63,262 bases of DNA. Origin: Paenibacillus sp. (lineage in GTDB: Bacteria; Bacillota; Bacilli; Paenibacillales; Paenibacillaceae). A model generated the notes under the pieces. The model searched no databases. It saw nothing but the letters and a program-made list of their open reading frames with translations, and was not told where the DNA came from. Positions 1 to 8,409 of the stretch are shown here, in pieces (the first letter of the stretch is position 1; each line of letters opens with the position of its first letter). The translations under genes and the position numbers were made by a program. The stretch covers positions 1-63,262 of the forward strand of contig JAFWEX010000073.1 of NCBI GenBank assembly GCA_017512705.1. Reading direction: 5' to 3'.

Positions 1-417
1 CAGAATGAGAATGCTTTGAGGGATCTGGAACTGGAGGAACAGCTTCCCGGTGTACAGATTTCCGTCTGGAACAGTACGCCTGACATAGATTGGAAATCGA
101 GAGCAGCTGAAGCAGATATCGGCATTGTGATGGCGGATTATGCGACCGCATATACAGGCTCAGTGACCGTACTTTCCTCACCAGAGAAGGGACGTTCCGT
201 CAGTTTGCTGCCGACTGTACTGATTCTGATTATTCCGGTGCATAGGCTGCACACGAGATTGGGGGAGACGTTAATTGACTTCGACGAAGCGGGAAGAAAA
301 CAGCTACCGGCAGGTATTCATTTTATTTCAGGGCCTAGTCGATCATCGGACATTGAAAATGATTTGACGATTGGCGTCCATGGACCAGGTATTGTATATG
401 GTGTACTTGTAGGTTGA
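1..417 (+). CDS. lutC: LutC-type lactate utilization protein, 3' end only
   Basis: The reading frame is open from base 1, so the start lies outside the window and only about 138 C-terminal residues are seen. They match the LUD domain of LutC/YkgG: a GSVTVLSSPEKGRSVSLLPT block, then FISGPSRSSDIENDL and GVHGPG near the end. LutC works with LutA and LutB in oxidation of L-lactate to pyruvate in Bacillus. lutA and lutB would be expected just upstream but cannot be seen. A methionine (TTG) at base 16 is internal and is not proposed as a start. The family call is firm; the partners are inferred. Confidence 0.9.
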   Translation, partial: QNENALRDLELEEQLPGVQISVWNSTPDIDWKSRAAEADIGIVMADYATAYTGSVTVLSSPEKGRSVSLLPTVLILIIPVHRLHTRLGETLIDFDEAGRKQLPAGIHFISGPSRSSDIENDLTIGVHGPGIVYGVLVG

Positions 418-472
418 TCCGTTTGTAAGGTGAGGTAAGCTAGCGTGAACAGTTGACTGTCCTTAGGTGGTT

Positions 473-490
473 CTGCCTGGGGCAGTTTTT
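473..490 (+). terminator. weak candidate terminator after lutC
   Basis: CTGCC (473-477) and GGCAG (481-485) form a 5-bp stem with a 3-nt loop, followed by five T. The stem is short, so this is only plausible. It sits about 55 bases after the lutC stop. Confidence 0.4.
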
Positions 491-611
491 GTATTACTAG
501 AGATATACGAATCCAGTTGTAAGGTCCTATGACTTAGGACCGTTGAATCGTAGAAATGGAAATGATATGGTAAATAAAGAAATCAAGAAATACCCATTTT
601 TTTTACTCTAA

Positions 612-638
612 ATTGACCAAATTACGATTACGGTCAAT
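612..638. promoter_or_regulatory. candidate operator upstream of the CYP102A gene
   Basis: A perfect 7-bp inverted repeat, ATTGACC (612-618) and GGTCAAT (632-638), is separated by 13 bases. It lies about 180 bases before the P450-reductase gene in a 397-base gene-free leader. Relatives of this gene (BM3, CypA/CypB) are repressed by TetR-family fatty-acid sensors (Bm3R1/FatR) that bind palindromes. No such regulator gene is next to this one. Assignment as a repressor site is inference. Confidence 0.45.
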
Positions 639-814
639 CAGTTTTGGGTATGACATATAAACAGAGTAGGTTCCAAGTTGAATGGTTTGTTTGAGCCAAC
701 TACAAGTCACCATGTGATGAAACCGAAGGGGATTCCGACCTAGCTGACGCTAGCCTGCTAGCAAGCGATAGAACGGATCTTTCACATTTTGAGAATAAGA
801 AGGAGTGAGAGTCA

Positions 815-3800
815 ATGCCACCTATTTCAGTACCTCAGCCCAAAACATACGGTCCATTAGGTAATCTGCCACACTTGAACTTTGATGAGCCAACCCAGTC
901 TTTGGTTAAGTTGGCTGATGAGTATGGACCCATTTTTCGAATGGATTATCCCGGAAGAAGCGAGCTTTATATTTCAAGTGAAAAGTATGTAGCTGAAGTG
1001 ACGGATGAGTCCAAATTTGATAAAAGAGTATGGGCGCCGCTCGCAAAAGTGCGTGCTTTTGCTGGGGACGGGCTCTTTACAAGCTGGACAGACGAGCCTA
1101 ACTGGAGAAAGGCGCATAATGTGCTGCTTCCAAGCTTCAGTCAACGCGCAATGCAGGGATACCACAACAAAATGGTAGATCTTGCTGTGCAGCTTGTTCA
1201 GAAGTGGTCCAGACTTAATCCGGATGAAACGGTGAATGTGCCTGACGATATGACTCGTCTTACATTGGACACCATTGGTTTATGCGGATTTAATTATCGA
1301 TTTAATAGCTTTTACCGTGAGGAGCCACATCCATTTATTACAAGCATGGTGCGGGCATTAGATGAATCGATGAGTTCTTTGCAGCGTTTGCGCTTGCAAG
1401 ACAAATTAATGATCAACAAAAAGAAACAGTTTGAGCAGGACATTCGTTCCATGTTTTCACTGGTGGATCACATCATTGCAGAACGTAAGTCACAGTCGCA
1501 GGAAGGGGCAGATGATCTGCTGTCTCATATGCTCAGTGGCAAAGACCCGGAGACGGGCGAAACGCTGGATGATGAAAATATTCGTTATCAGATTATTACA
1601 TTTTTGATTGCGGGTCATGAGACGACCAGTGGTTTGTTGTCTTTTGCCGTGTATTACCTGATGAAAAATCCAGACAAACTAGCGAAAGCTCAAGCAGAAG
1701 CGGACGAGATTCTGAAAGATCCGGTGCCAACATACAATCAGGTTCGAGGTTTGAAATATATTCGGATGGTGTTGAATGAAGCTCTGCGCTTGTGGCCAAC
1801 CGCGCCAGCATTCTCGCTGTATGCGAAGGAAGATACGGTGCTTGGCGGGCAATATCCTCTTCAGAAAGGCGACAGCGTTAGCGTGCTCATTCCCAAGCTG
1901 CATCGTGACCGTGACGCGTGGGGAGACGACGTAGAAGAGTTTAGACCGGAGCGTTTTGAAGATCCAAGTAAAGTGCCACATAACGCCTATAAACCTTTTG
2001 GTAATGGCCAACGTGCATGTATTGGTCAGCAGTTTGCCCTTCAGGAAGCCACGCTGGTTCTAGGCATGGTGTTGAAACATTTTGACTTCATAGATCACAC
2101 GAATTATCAGTTGAAAGTCAAAGAAACATTGACACTTAAACCTGATCAATTCATCATTCGCGTACGTCCACGCGGAGTTCAACCGCTAATGGCCGTACCT
2201 GGTGTGGCTATGCAAGAGCCTGCTACAGCCGTGAAAAAGAAGGAGCAAGAAGTTGTTGATGCACACGACACTCCGATGCTTGTACTGTATGGCTCCAATC
2301 TGGGCACAGCCGAAGGCATCGCTCGTGAAATTGCAGATATGGCCAGATATCAAGGTTTTCGCAGTGAAGTAGCTACGCTGGATGATCGAGTGGGCAACCT
2401 GCCGCAAGAAGGGGCTGTTGTTATTGTCAGCGCATCCTATAATGGTCAGCCGCCAAGCAACGCCAGCAAATTCGTGGAATGGATTCAACAAGCAGGTCCA
2501 GATGAATTCAAGGGCGTGAAGTATACCGTACTTGGATGTGGTGACCACAACTGGGCGAGCACGTACCAACGCATTCCGCGTTTGATTGATGAACAGCTGT
2601 CCTCACGAGGGGCGAAGCGGCTGTCGTCTCTTGGTGAGACGGACGCCAGCGGGGATTTTGAGAAGCAGGTGGAAGATTGGACGGAACAATTATGGCCTGA
2701 CTTGGCACGAACACTGGAGCTGCAACTGAATACAGACGCCAAGAAGGAGCGTAGTTCCCTGTCAGTACAATTCGTCAGTGGGATGGCCGTGACTCCGCTA
2801 GTGGAAACGTATGACGCATATGTGACTTCTGTGTTGGAGAACCGAGAGCTTCATGACGAAGGTAGTGAACGCAGTACAAGACATCTGGAGATCAAACTGC
2901 CCGAGGGAATCACATACAAAGAAGGCGATCATCTAGGCATACTGCCGCAAAATCCACCTGAACTTGTAGAGCGTGTGCTCCGCCGCTACGGATTCACCGG
3001 AACCGAGCATCTGGTACTGGATGCATCAGGGCGCAGCGCAGCCCATCTTCCGCTGCAACGTCCAGTAAACCTCTATGACCTGCTTACCCATAGTGTGGAA
3101 CTGCAAGAAGCCGCAACACGTGCGCAACTTAGAGAACTTGCGGCATATACGGTATGTCCTCCACATAAGAAGGAGCTTGAGGCGCTGCTGGATGAAACGT
3201 TATATATGAAAGAAGTACGCAGCAAACGCATCTCCATGCTGGACTATTTGGAGAAATACGAAGCTTGTGAACTGCCTTTTGAACGTTTTCTGGAGTTGCT
3301 GCCTTCCTTGAAGGCCAGATATTATTCCATATCCAGTTCACCACGAGTTCAGCCGGAGCAGGCTAGCATTACAGTAAGCGTCGTGAAGGAGCCTGCGTGG
3401 AGAGGACAAGGAATATATAAAGGGATCGCATCGAATTATCTATCCGGCTTGAAGTCTGGTGATGAGGTCGTAATGTTTGTCCGCACACCGGAATCCGGCT
3501 TCCAGCTGCCAGAACGTCCAGAAGTGCCGATTATTATGGTTGGCCCGGGTACAGGTGTAGCGCCGTTCCGTGGTTTCTTACAGGCCAGGCATGTAATGAG
3601 AGAGCAAGGGATGCCGGTTGGTGAGGCCCATCTATACTTCGGCTGCCGCAATCCTGAGCATGATTATCTGTATAAAAACGAGCTTGAAACTGCACAGCAC
3701 GAAGGACTCGTACACCTTCATACGGCGTTCTCCCGTGTACAAGGGGAAGAAAAGTGTTATGTTCAGCATCGGATGAAAGAGGATGCACATCTGCTGATTC

Positions 3801-3988
3801 CTTTGCTGGAGGACGGTGCCCATCTCTATATTTGTGGAGATGGTAGTAAAATGGCTCCCGATGTTGAAGCCACGCTGAAGCAAGCCTATATGGACATCAA
3901 AGGAAAGACCTCACAAGAAGCAGAAACGTGGCTTGATCAGCTTCAGGAGCAGGGCCGTTATGCAAAGGACGTTTGGACAGGGATTTAA
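815..3988 (+). CDS. self-sufficient cytochrome P450/NADPH-P450 reductase (CYP102A, BM3-like)
   Basis: Soluble fusion enzyme of 1057 aa, close to the roughly 1049 aa of P450 BM3, expected to hydroxylate medium- and long-chain fatty acids using NADPH. The heme domain (about 1-455) has the I-helix AGHETTSG, the ExxR motif in EALRLWP and the heme ligand Cys402 in [11 protein letters not shown]. Phe88 corresponds to BM3 Phe87, which controls regioselectivity. The reductase half has an FMN motif near residue 490 ([11 protein letters not shown]), the FAD motif ARYYSISSS near 834 and the NADPH motif [12 protein letters not shown] near 910. The start ATG follows AAGGAGTGAGAGTCA. It appears monocistronic, with a strong terminator at 4096-4130. 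The physiological substrate is inferred from the family. Confidence 0.97.
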   Translation: MPPISVPQPKTYGPLGNLPHLNFDEPTQSLVKLADEYGPIFRMDYPGRSELYISSEKYVAEVTDESKFDKRVWAPLAKVRAFAGDGLFTSWTDEPNWRKAHNVLLPSFSQRAMQGYHNKMVDLAVQLVQKWSRLNPDETVNVPDDMTRLTLDTIGLCGFNYRFNSFYREEPHPFITSMVRALDESMSSLQRLRLQDKLMINKKKQFEQDIRSMFSLVDHIIAERKSQSQEGADDLLSHMLSGKDPETGETLDDENIRYQIITFLIAGHETTSGLLSFAVYYLMKNPDKLAKAQAEADEILKDPVPTYNQVRGLKYIRMVLNEALRLWPTAPAFSLYAKEDTVLGGQYPLQKGDSVSVLIPKLHRDRDAWGDDVEEFRPERFEDPSKVPHNAYKPFGNGQRACIGQQFALQEATLVLGMVLKHFDFIDHTNYQLKVKETLTLKPDQFIIRVRPRGVQPLMAVPGVAMQEPATAVKKKEQEVVDAHDTPMLVLYGSNLGTAEGIAREIADMARYQGFRSEVATLDDRVGNLPQEGAVVIVSASYNGQPPSNASKFVEWIQQAGPDEFKGVKYTVLGCGDHNWASTYQRIPRLIDEQLSSRGAKRLSSLGETDASGDFEKQVEDWTEQLWPDLARTLELQLNTDAKKERSSLSVQFVSGMAVTPLVETYDAYVTSVLENRELHDEGSERSTRHLEIKLPEGITYKEGDHLGILPQNPPELVERVLRRYGFTGTEHLVLDASGRSAAHLPLQRPVNLYDLLTHSVELQEAATRAQLRELAAYTVCPPHKKELEALLDETLYMKEVRSKRISMLDYLEKYEACELPFERFLELLPSLKARYYSISSSPRVQPEQASITVSVVKEPAWRGQGIYKGIASNYLSGLKSGDEVVMFVRTPESGFQLPERPEVPIIMVGPGTGVAPFRGFLQARHVMREQGMPVGEAHLYFGCRNPEHDYLYKNELETAQHEGLVHLHTAFSRVQGEEKCYVQHRMKEDAHLLIPLLEDGAHLYICGDGSKMAPDVEATLKQAYMDIKGKTSQEAETWLDQLQEQGRYAKDVWTGI

Positions 3989-4095
3989 TGGAGTATAAGA
4001 TATAAGAAATTGTTTCATTAAACGCTAAATCAGATTTCAGATCGAATGTAGCCAAGTTACAGTTTTTATGTAGCAATGATCGGCATTAGCCTCGT

Positions 4096-4130
4096 GGTGA
4101 GAGCGGAGACAACCGCTTCTCACCTTTTTT
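4096..4130 (+). terminator. Rho-independent terminator of the CYP102A gene
   Basis: GGTGAGAGCGG (4096-4106) pairs with CCGCTTCTCACC (4113-4124), with one bulged base, and is followed by six T. Confidence 0.85.
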
Positions 4131-4181
4131 CTTTCATCGAGTTGCCGTACAAGAGTTCAATGTTCCTCTACGCAATTCTTT

Positions 4182-4607
4182 CTATGAACGACGGAGACAG
4201 GCACGTTTCCGTTGGAGCGTCCGCTTACGAGGTCGGTAAATCGACTCCACGCTGGAGAGTGGAAACAGAATACGCGAAGGGGATTTTCCTTTTCCTTGCA
4301 GCTCAATATAATTGAGTCCAACGCTCACCAGTTTGATATTTCTGAATGCATTTCGTGATGGGAACGTCGTGCGAATGCCAACTCTAATCCCTCGTTGTGT
4401 GCGTGGAATGTCGAATACCCGAATGGAATTCAGGCTAAGCGGAATAAATAATTGACGATTGATTTTGATGAAATTACGAGGGAATACCCGACGAATCCGT
4501 CCAGGCTCCATACCGGAACGCGGGGCGTTAAGCTCAGCAAGATGTCCCTCGAGTTGGGCCAACCGCTGCTGGAGTGTAATGCCTGTTCGAAGATGCTGCC
4601 AGCTCAT
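4182..4607 (-). CDS. conserved-looking hypothetical protein, 141 aa
   Basis: No family is recognised. The case for a real gene is its ribosome binding site: read on the reverse strand, GGAGG lies eight bases before ATG. The 141-aa product begins with a short amphipathic helix (LQQRLAQLEGHLAELN) and then becomes rich in basic residues and alternating beta-like segments, with many Arg and Lys at the C-terminus. It has no signal peptide or membrane segment. The gene points toward the CYP102A terminator and lies alone between it and the terminator at 4749-4789. Forward-strand frames over the same bases lack ribosome binding sites and are considered noise. A basic RNA-binding or PilZ-like fold is possible but unsupported. 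Confidence 0.6.
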   Translation of the reverse strand: MSWQHLRTGITLQQRLAQLEGHLAELNAPRSGMEPGRIRRVFPRNFIKINRQLFIPLSLNSIRVFDIPRTQRGIRVGIRTTFPSRNAFRNIKLVSVGLNYIELQGKGKSPSRILFPLSSVESIYRPRKRTLQRKRACLRRS

Positions 4608-4748
4608 AAATCATCCTCCGTTCGTCATATAGTCCTAGTATATGAATGGAGCTATGCGGAAGGTGAGTACTTGACAGCCCATGTTCAACGTTAGATTTTT
4701 AGGTGCATAAAAAGTGTAGGAAGCGTCTAATTGAAATGAAACTAGAAC

Positions 4749-4789
4749 AGGCGTAAGCTCAGAGATTCCAGACCCCTGAGCTTACGCCT
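4749..4789. terminator. bidirectional terminator
   Basis: A perfect 14-bp stem, AGGCGTAAGCTCAG (4749-4762) and CTGAGCTTACGCCT (4776-4789), lies nine bases past the stop of the reverse-strand oxidoreductase gene. It most likely ends that transcript. Confidence 0.85.
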
Positions 4790-4797
4790 TATTTATG

Positions 4798-6087
4798 CTA
4801 GAATTGCACTAATGTACCGACCTTCACAGGAAGGCCTGTGGCGATAGCGCGATTGGCTGCTATACCTGTTAGGATCGAGCGGGCACCATCCACATGATTA
4901 GCTGCACGATGGAACGGATCTTCTGACGGCGCGCCGAACAGGTCGTTCAGCAGCACAGGGTCACCTCCGCCGTGACCGCCTTCTTTTTCCTCCACTTCTA
5001 CTTCATAAGGTGCGCCGAACATTGGCAGCACGCGTAGCGTTTTGCCGATCAGAGCGCCTTCCTTGCTCTTATCGCCCAGTGAATTGACGTAGGATTGCTC
5101 CACAATACTCATCTCGATACGTCCTTTAGTACCGTTGATGGCGATGCGATAACCTTCCCACGGCTGATAAGCGACAAGGGAGTAGGTGAGGATCGCTTTG
5201 TTTTGATACTGGACTAGAACACCCATCGTATCCTCAATGTTGATGCCGTCTCCAAATACACTTTGATCACGCTGGTATCCATCTTCTGTCTCGGCATCGA
5301 GATACATCGATTTCAGATGATCATCCGAATCCAGATGCAGGGCGAATGGATCATCCTGTGCTAGCGGATTGCCTGTAGCACGGCTATAAAATTGAGTGAC
5401 CCCGCGATCTTCTGCATTTTCTCTGCCATAGAACATCAGATCTCCAAAAGCAAATACGGTATCCGGTTGTGAACCAATCCAGAAGTTCACCAGATCGAAA
5501 TGATGCGTAGACTTGTGCACTAGCAATCCGCCGCTATTACGCTTGTCCCGGTGCCAGCGGCGGAAGTAATCCGCACCATGCCGAGTATTCAGTAGCCATT
5601 CGAAGTGTACGGACGTCACTTTGCCTATCGTATCGTTCAGAATAAGCTCTCGTATTTTTGTATGATGTGGTGCATAACGATAATTGAATGTCACGCGTAC
5701 GTTCTGTCCGGTACGTTTCACAGCATCCAGAATATCCTGACATTTCTCTTCATTGATGGTCATCGGTTTCTCGGTAACGACGTCACAACCAAGCTCCATC
5801 GCCCGGATGATATATTTATGGTGTGTCCGATCCACACTGGTCACGATCACGTAATCCGGCTTCTCGTTCTCATTCATCTGGTCAAATTGATCTGCCAGGT
5901 ACGTTGGCACTTCAGTATAGTTATATTTTTCTCGCAGCAGCTTATTCGCATAATTCATACGTACCTGATTGATATCACAGAAGCCGACAAGCTCGGAAGT
6001 TTCATTAAAATCCCGGGTCAAGGCACCGTAGAAAAATTCAGCACGACCACCGGTTCCGACTAATACATAACGTTTCTTCTTACCCAT
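4798..6087 (-). CDS. Gfo/Idh/MocA-family oxidoreductase
   Basis: NAD(P)-dependent sugar or cyclitol dehydrogenase, 429 aa. The N-terminal Rossmann motif is VGTGGRAEFF, and EKPM near residue 105 carries the conserved catalytic Lys region. The C-terminal half is the alpha/beta substrate domain with HKSTHHFDLVNFW. An upstream in-frame TTG at 6105 would place the GGAGGAGGCG ribosome binding site inside the protein, so ATG at 6087 is the chosen start. The gene is divergent from an AraC regulator, whose product probably controls both. The exact substrate cannot be read from sequence; myo-inositol, a hexose or an N-acetylated sugar are all possible for this large family. Confidence 0.9.
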   Translation of the reverse strand: MGKKKRYVLVGTGGRAEFFYGALTRDFNETSELVGFCDINQVRMNYANKLLREKYNYTEVPTYLADQFDQMNENEKPDYVIVTSVDRTHHKYIIRAMELGCDVVTEKPMTINEEKCQDILDAVKRTGQNVRVTFNYRYAPHHTKIRELILNDTIGKVTSVHFEWLLNTRHGADYFRRWHRDKRNSGGLLVHKSTHHFDLVNFWIGSQPDTVFAFGDLMFYGRENAEDRGVTQFYSRATGNPLAQDDPFALHLDSDDHLKSMYLDAETEDGYQRDQSVFGDGINIEDTMGVLVQYQNKAILTYSLVAYQPWEGYRIAINGTKGRIEMSIVEQSYVNSLGDKSKEGALIGKTLRVLPMFGAPYEVEVEEKEGGHGGGDPVLLNDLFGAPSEDPFHRAANHVDGARSILTGIAANRAIATGLPVKVGTLVQF

Positions 6088-6141
6088 GCATATCGCCTCC
6101 TCCAATATAGGTTTAGCCTATAACAAGGAAGCACTTCTTTC

Positions 6142-6178
6142 GCCGCATTTTATGCGAAACCGCTTTCAAAGGCCGCAT
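6142..6178. promoter_or_regulatory. candidate operator half-sites between the oxidoreductase and AraC genes
   Basis: GCCGCAT occurs at 6142-6148 and 6172-6178, exactly 30 bp apart (about three helical turns). The first copy is part of the inverted repeat CGCAT-TTT-ATGCG (6144-6156). The second reaches the -10 box of the AraC gene. Same-face direct repeats are typical of AraC-family binding; the assignment is inference. Confidence 0.5.
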
Positions 6179-6191
6179 ATTTTGCTATAAT
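6164..6191 (+). promoter_or_regulatory. promoter of the AraC-family gene
   Basis: A perfect TATAAT (6186-6191) lies 16 bases after a TTTCAA (6164-6169) -35-like hexamer. It decides the start of the next gene: the ATG at 6193 is too close to be transcribed, so translation begins at 6214. Confidence 0.6.
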
Positions 6192-6213
6192 TATGAAAAA
6201 GGAGAGAGGGATA

Positions 6214-7110
6214 ATGACCGAAGCCATTCGTGGGGATTATCAGGATACAACGGATTTATTACATATCGAATACGATCGCCGTATCGGATATTTTTCGATG
6301 ACAGATGATCATTTTCATGAGCACTATGAGTTATATTATTTGCTTTCCGGTGACCGCATTTATTTTATCAAAGATCGTTCGTACCGGATTAAAGCAGGGG
6401 ATTTGGTATTTGTAGACCGCAGTACGGTGCATAAAACATTGGAGAGCGGAGTGCCCGACCATGAGCGGATCGTACTGTACTTCCAGCCCGAACTGTTTGC
6501 CGCTATGGCGGTCACGAGTGATATGGCTGAGAAATTGACGGAGCCTTTTCGATGGGACGTACCCATTGTGAGATTTCCCTCTGATATCGTGAAGGTGACC
6601 GAAGCAATCGTAACAGAAATGGTGAATGAGATGCGTAAGCCTGACGAGGGAAGTGGCATGGTGCTGCGTCATCGTACGTTGGAGCTGCTACTCCATACCT
6701 ACCGTCATCGTCATCTAGGACGTATACACACAGAGGATCAAGATCCCGTTCTTCATCCCAAGATTCAAGTTGTTGTCCGCTTTCTGAATGAAAATTATCA
6801 AAATCCGCTAACACTGCCTGAGGTGGCAGACCAGTTTCGCATTAGTCCACATTATCTAAGCCGGCTGTTTAAACAAAAGACGGGTTTTGCCTTCAGTGAC
6901 TATCTTAATCTGCTCCGAGTGAAGGAGGCACAGCGTTTGCTACGAGAGAGTAATGAGTCCGTTACGGACATTGCGATGCTAGCAGGGTTCGGCAATTTTT
7001 CGCATTTTGGCAAGATGTTCAAGCGAGCTGTTCAGATGTCACCCAGGACGTACAGGCAGGAGTATAACGGACGTAGTGAGATGAAAAAACACAATCCTAT
7101 GAAAGTATAA
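6214..7110 (+). CDS. AraC-family transcriptional regulator with cupin sensor domain
   Basis: 298-aa DNA-binding regulator. Residues 1-140 resemble an AraC-type cupin sensor (HFHEHYELYYLLSGD, then KAGDLVFVDRSTVHK). Residues about 190-290 hold the two helix-turn-helix motifs, with SPHYLSRLFKQKTGFAFSDY and DIAMLAGFGNFSHFGKMFKR. ATG 6214 is preceded by GGAGAGAGGG; the earlier ATG at 6193 abuts the -10 box. It is divergent from the Gfo/Idh/MocA dehydrogenase, the usual arrangement for a local sugar-responsive activator. The ligand is unknown. Confidence 0.92.
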   Translation: MTEAIRGDYQDTTDLLHIEYDRRIGYFSMTDDHFHEHYELYYLLSGDRIYFIKDRSYRIKAGDLVFVDRSTVHKTLESGVPDHERIVLYFQPELFAAMAVTSDMAEKLTEPFRWDVPIVRFPSDIVKVTEAIVTEMVNEMRKPDEGSGMVLRHRTLELLLHTYRHRHLGRIHTEDQDPVLHPKIQVVVRFLNENYQNPLTLPEVADQFRISPHYLSRLFKQKTGFAFSDYLNLLRVKEAQRLLRESNESVTDIAMLAGFGNFSHFGKMFKRAVQMSPRTYRQEYNGRSEMKKHNPMKV

Positions 7111-7270
7111 GATATTAGTCAGAGTGAGTAAGAGTTATAAGCATGATGAGCTTCCATTTGTCTTTCATGTATAACATATATTCCTATATAATCATTTATA
7201 TATTTATGGATCTAATCTAGTCACCTCAGATGAGCTTCATATATTGGATAAGAAGAGAGGGGTTCTAGTT

Positions 7271-7723
7271 ATGACAAGAGTCGAAACCAGACTACAGGAA
7301 TTAGGAATCAAGCTTCCGCAATCGAGCGCACCTGCGGGCAAATATGCAAACGCCGTAATCGTGAACGGAATCATGTATGTATCAGGAAAAGGACCGGCAA
7401 CGGATGAGCGCGGTAAACTGGGTGTAGAATTCACGACCGAACAAGGATATGACTTGGCCCGGAACGCAGGGCTGGAAGTACTTGCTGTCGTTCGGGATGT
7501 GCTCGGATCGCTTGATCGGGTCAAACGAGTCGTTAAAGTGCAAGGGTTCATCAACGCCTCGGTTTCCTATCAGGAGCACCATAAGGTGCTGAATGGAATT
7601 TCCGATTTAATGATTGAAGTTTTCGAAGAAAAGGGCGTGCATGCCCGGTCGGTCTTGGGTGCCGCATCCGTTAGAGATAATCTGCCGCTGATTATTGATT
7701 CGATTTTCCACGTAGAGGAGTAG
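7271..7723 (+). CDS. RidA/YjgF-family protein
   Basis: 150-aa protein of the YjgF/YER057c/UK114 family, whose canonical members hydrolyse reactive enamine/imine intermediates from PLP enzymes. Visible family features are NGIMYVSGKGP near residue 38 and the C-terminal RSVLGAASVRDNLPL, which carries the conserved Arg position. It is longer than the roughly 128-aa RidA and resembles the RidA-like subgroup with an N-terminal helix (RVETRLQELGIKLP). The ATG at 7271 follows AGAGAGGGG; the in-frame TTG at 7244 would put that site inside the protein. It heads a run of closely spaced genes up to 12205, so shared transcription is likely. Confidence 0.88.
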   Translation: MTRVETRLQELGIKLPQSSAPAGKYANAVIVNGIMYVSGKGPATDERGKLGVEFTTEQGYDLARNAGLEVLAVVRDVLGSLDRVKRVVKVQGFINASVSYQEHHKVLNGISDLMIEVFEEKGVHARSVLGAASVRDNLPLIIDSIFHVEE

Positions 7724-7728
7724 GATTC

Positions 7729-8334
7729 ATGACTGATTCAGATGTGTTTAACCCTATGATGCTCGAGTTCCCCGAGAGCTTTCATACGGAACGACTTACC
7801 ATTCGTGCACCGCAGTGGGGGGATGGCAAGCATGTCAATGAAGCGATTCGGGAAAGTGTGAATGAGTTGCGTCCATGGTTACCTTTTGCCGAGAACATCC
7901 CTTCACTAGAGCAGTCAGAGATAACTGTACGTAAAGCCAGACTGAAATTTTTGGAACGAAGTGACCTGATGTTGCACTTGCGTGATAAAGTGACGGACGA
8001 GTTCGTGGGCAGTAGCGGCCTTCACCGGATAGACTGGAATGCTCGCTGCTTTGAGATTGGTTATTGGGTGCGCACCTCCCGGTCGGGTGAAGGCCTGGTC
8101 ACAGAAGCTGTGGCTGGGATTGAACAATTTGCGATCATGCACCTTCAGGCTAATCGGCTTGAGATTCGGTGCGATGCCCGTAATGTCCGAAGTGCCAAGG
8201 TGGCGGAACGGTCAGGCTACACCCTTGAAGGTGTACTTCGCAAAATAAAACAGGATCGAGCAGGTACGTGGGTGGATCAGATGATCTACTCCAAAGTGAG
8301 GGGTGTTGAGTTCGATTCGAGAACGCAAGGATAA
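7729..8334 (+). CDS. GNAT N-acetyltransferase, RimJ/RimL type
   Basis: 201-aa acetyl-CoA-dependent acetyltransferase. It has the RimJ/RimL beginning (FHTERLTIRAPQWGDG), a central FEIGYWV strand and an acetyl-CoA-binding segment that is modified here to RTSRSGEGLVTEAV, where family members usually have a hydrophobic G-x-G-x-A/T loop. NRLEIRCDARNVRSAKVAERSGY follows. Candidate substrates are ribosomal protein N-termini or small amines. It starts five bases after the RidA-like stop, with GAGGAGTAGG as ribosome binding site, so the two are probably translationally coupled. Confidence 0.88.
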   Translation: MTDSDVFNPMMLEFPESFHTERLTIRAPQWGDGKHVNEAIRESVNELRPWLPFAENIPSLEQSEITVRKARLKFLERSDLMLHLRDKVTDEFVGSSGLHRIDWNARCFEIGYWVRTSRSGEGLVTEAVAGIEQFAIMHLQANRLEIRCDARNVRSAKVAERSGYTLEGVLRKIKQDRAGTWVDQMIYSKVRGVEFDSRTQG

Positions 8335-8409
8335 CCCGGCGGGATAGACTCCGTACACTGGATGAAACAATCTAGACAACATGATGAGATAAAAGAGGGT
8401 GAAGAGTAC

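Noticed and set aside
4076-4694. Two forward frames of about 80 aa downstream of the CYP102A gene
   Set aside because: Antisense to the reverse-strand 141-aa gene and across a terminator, without ribosome binding sites.
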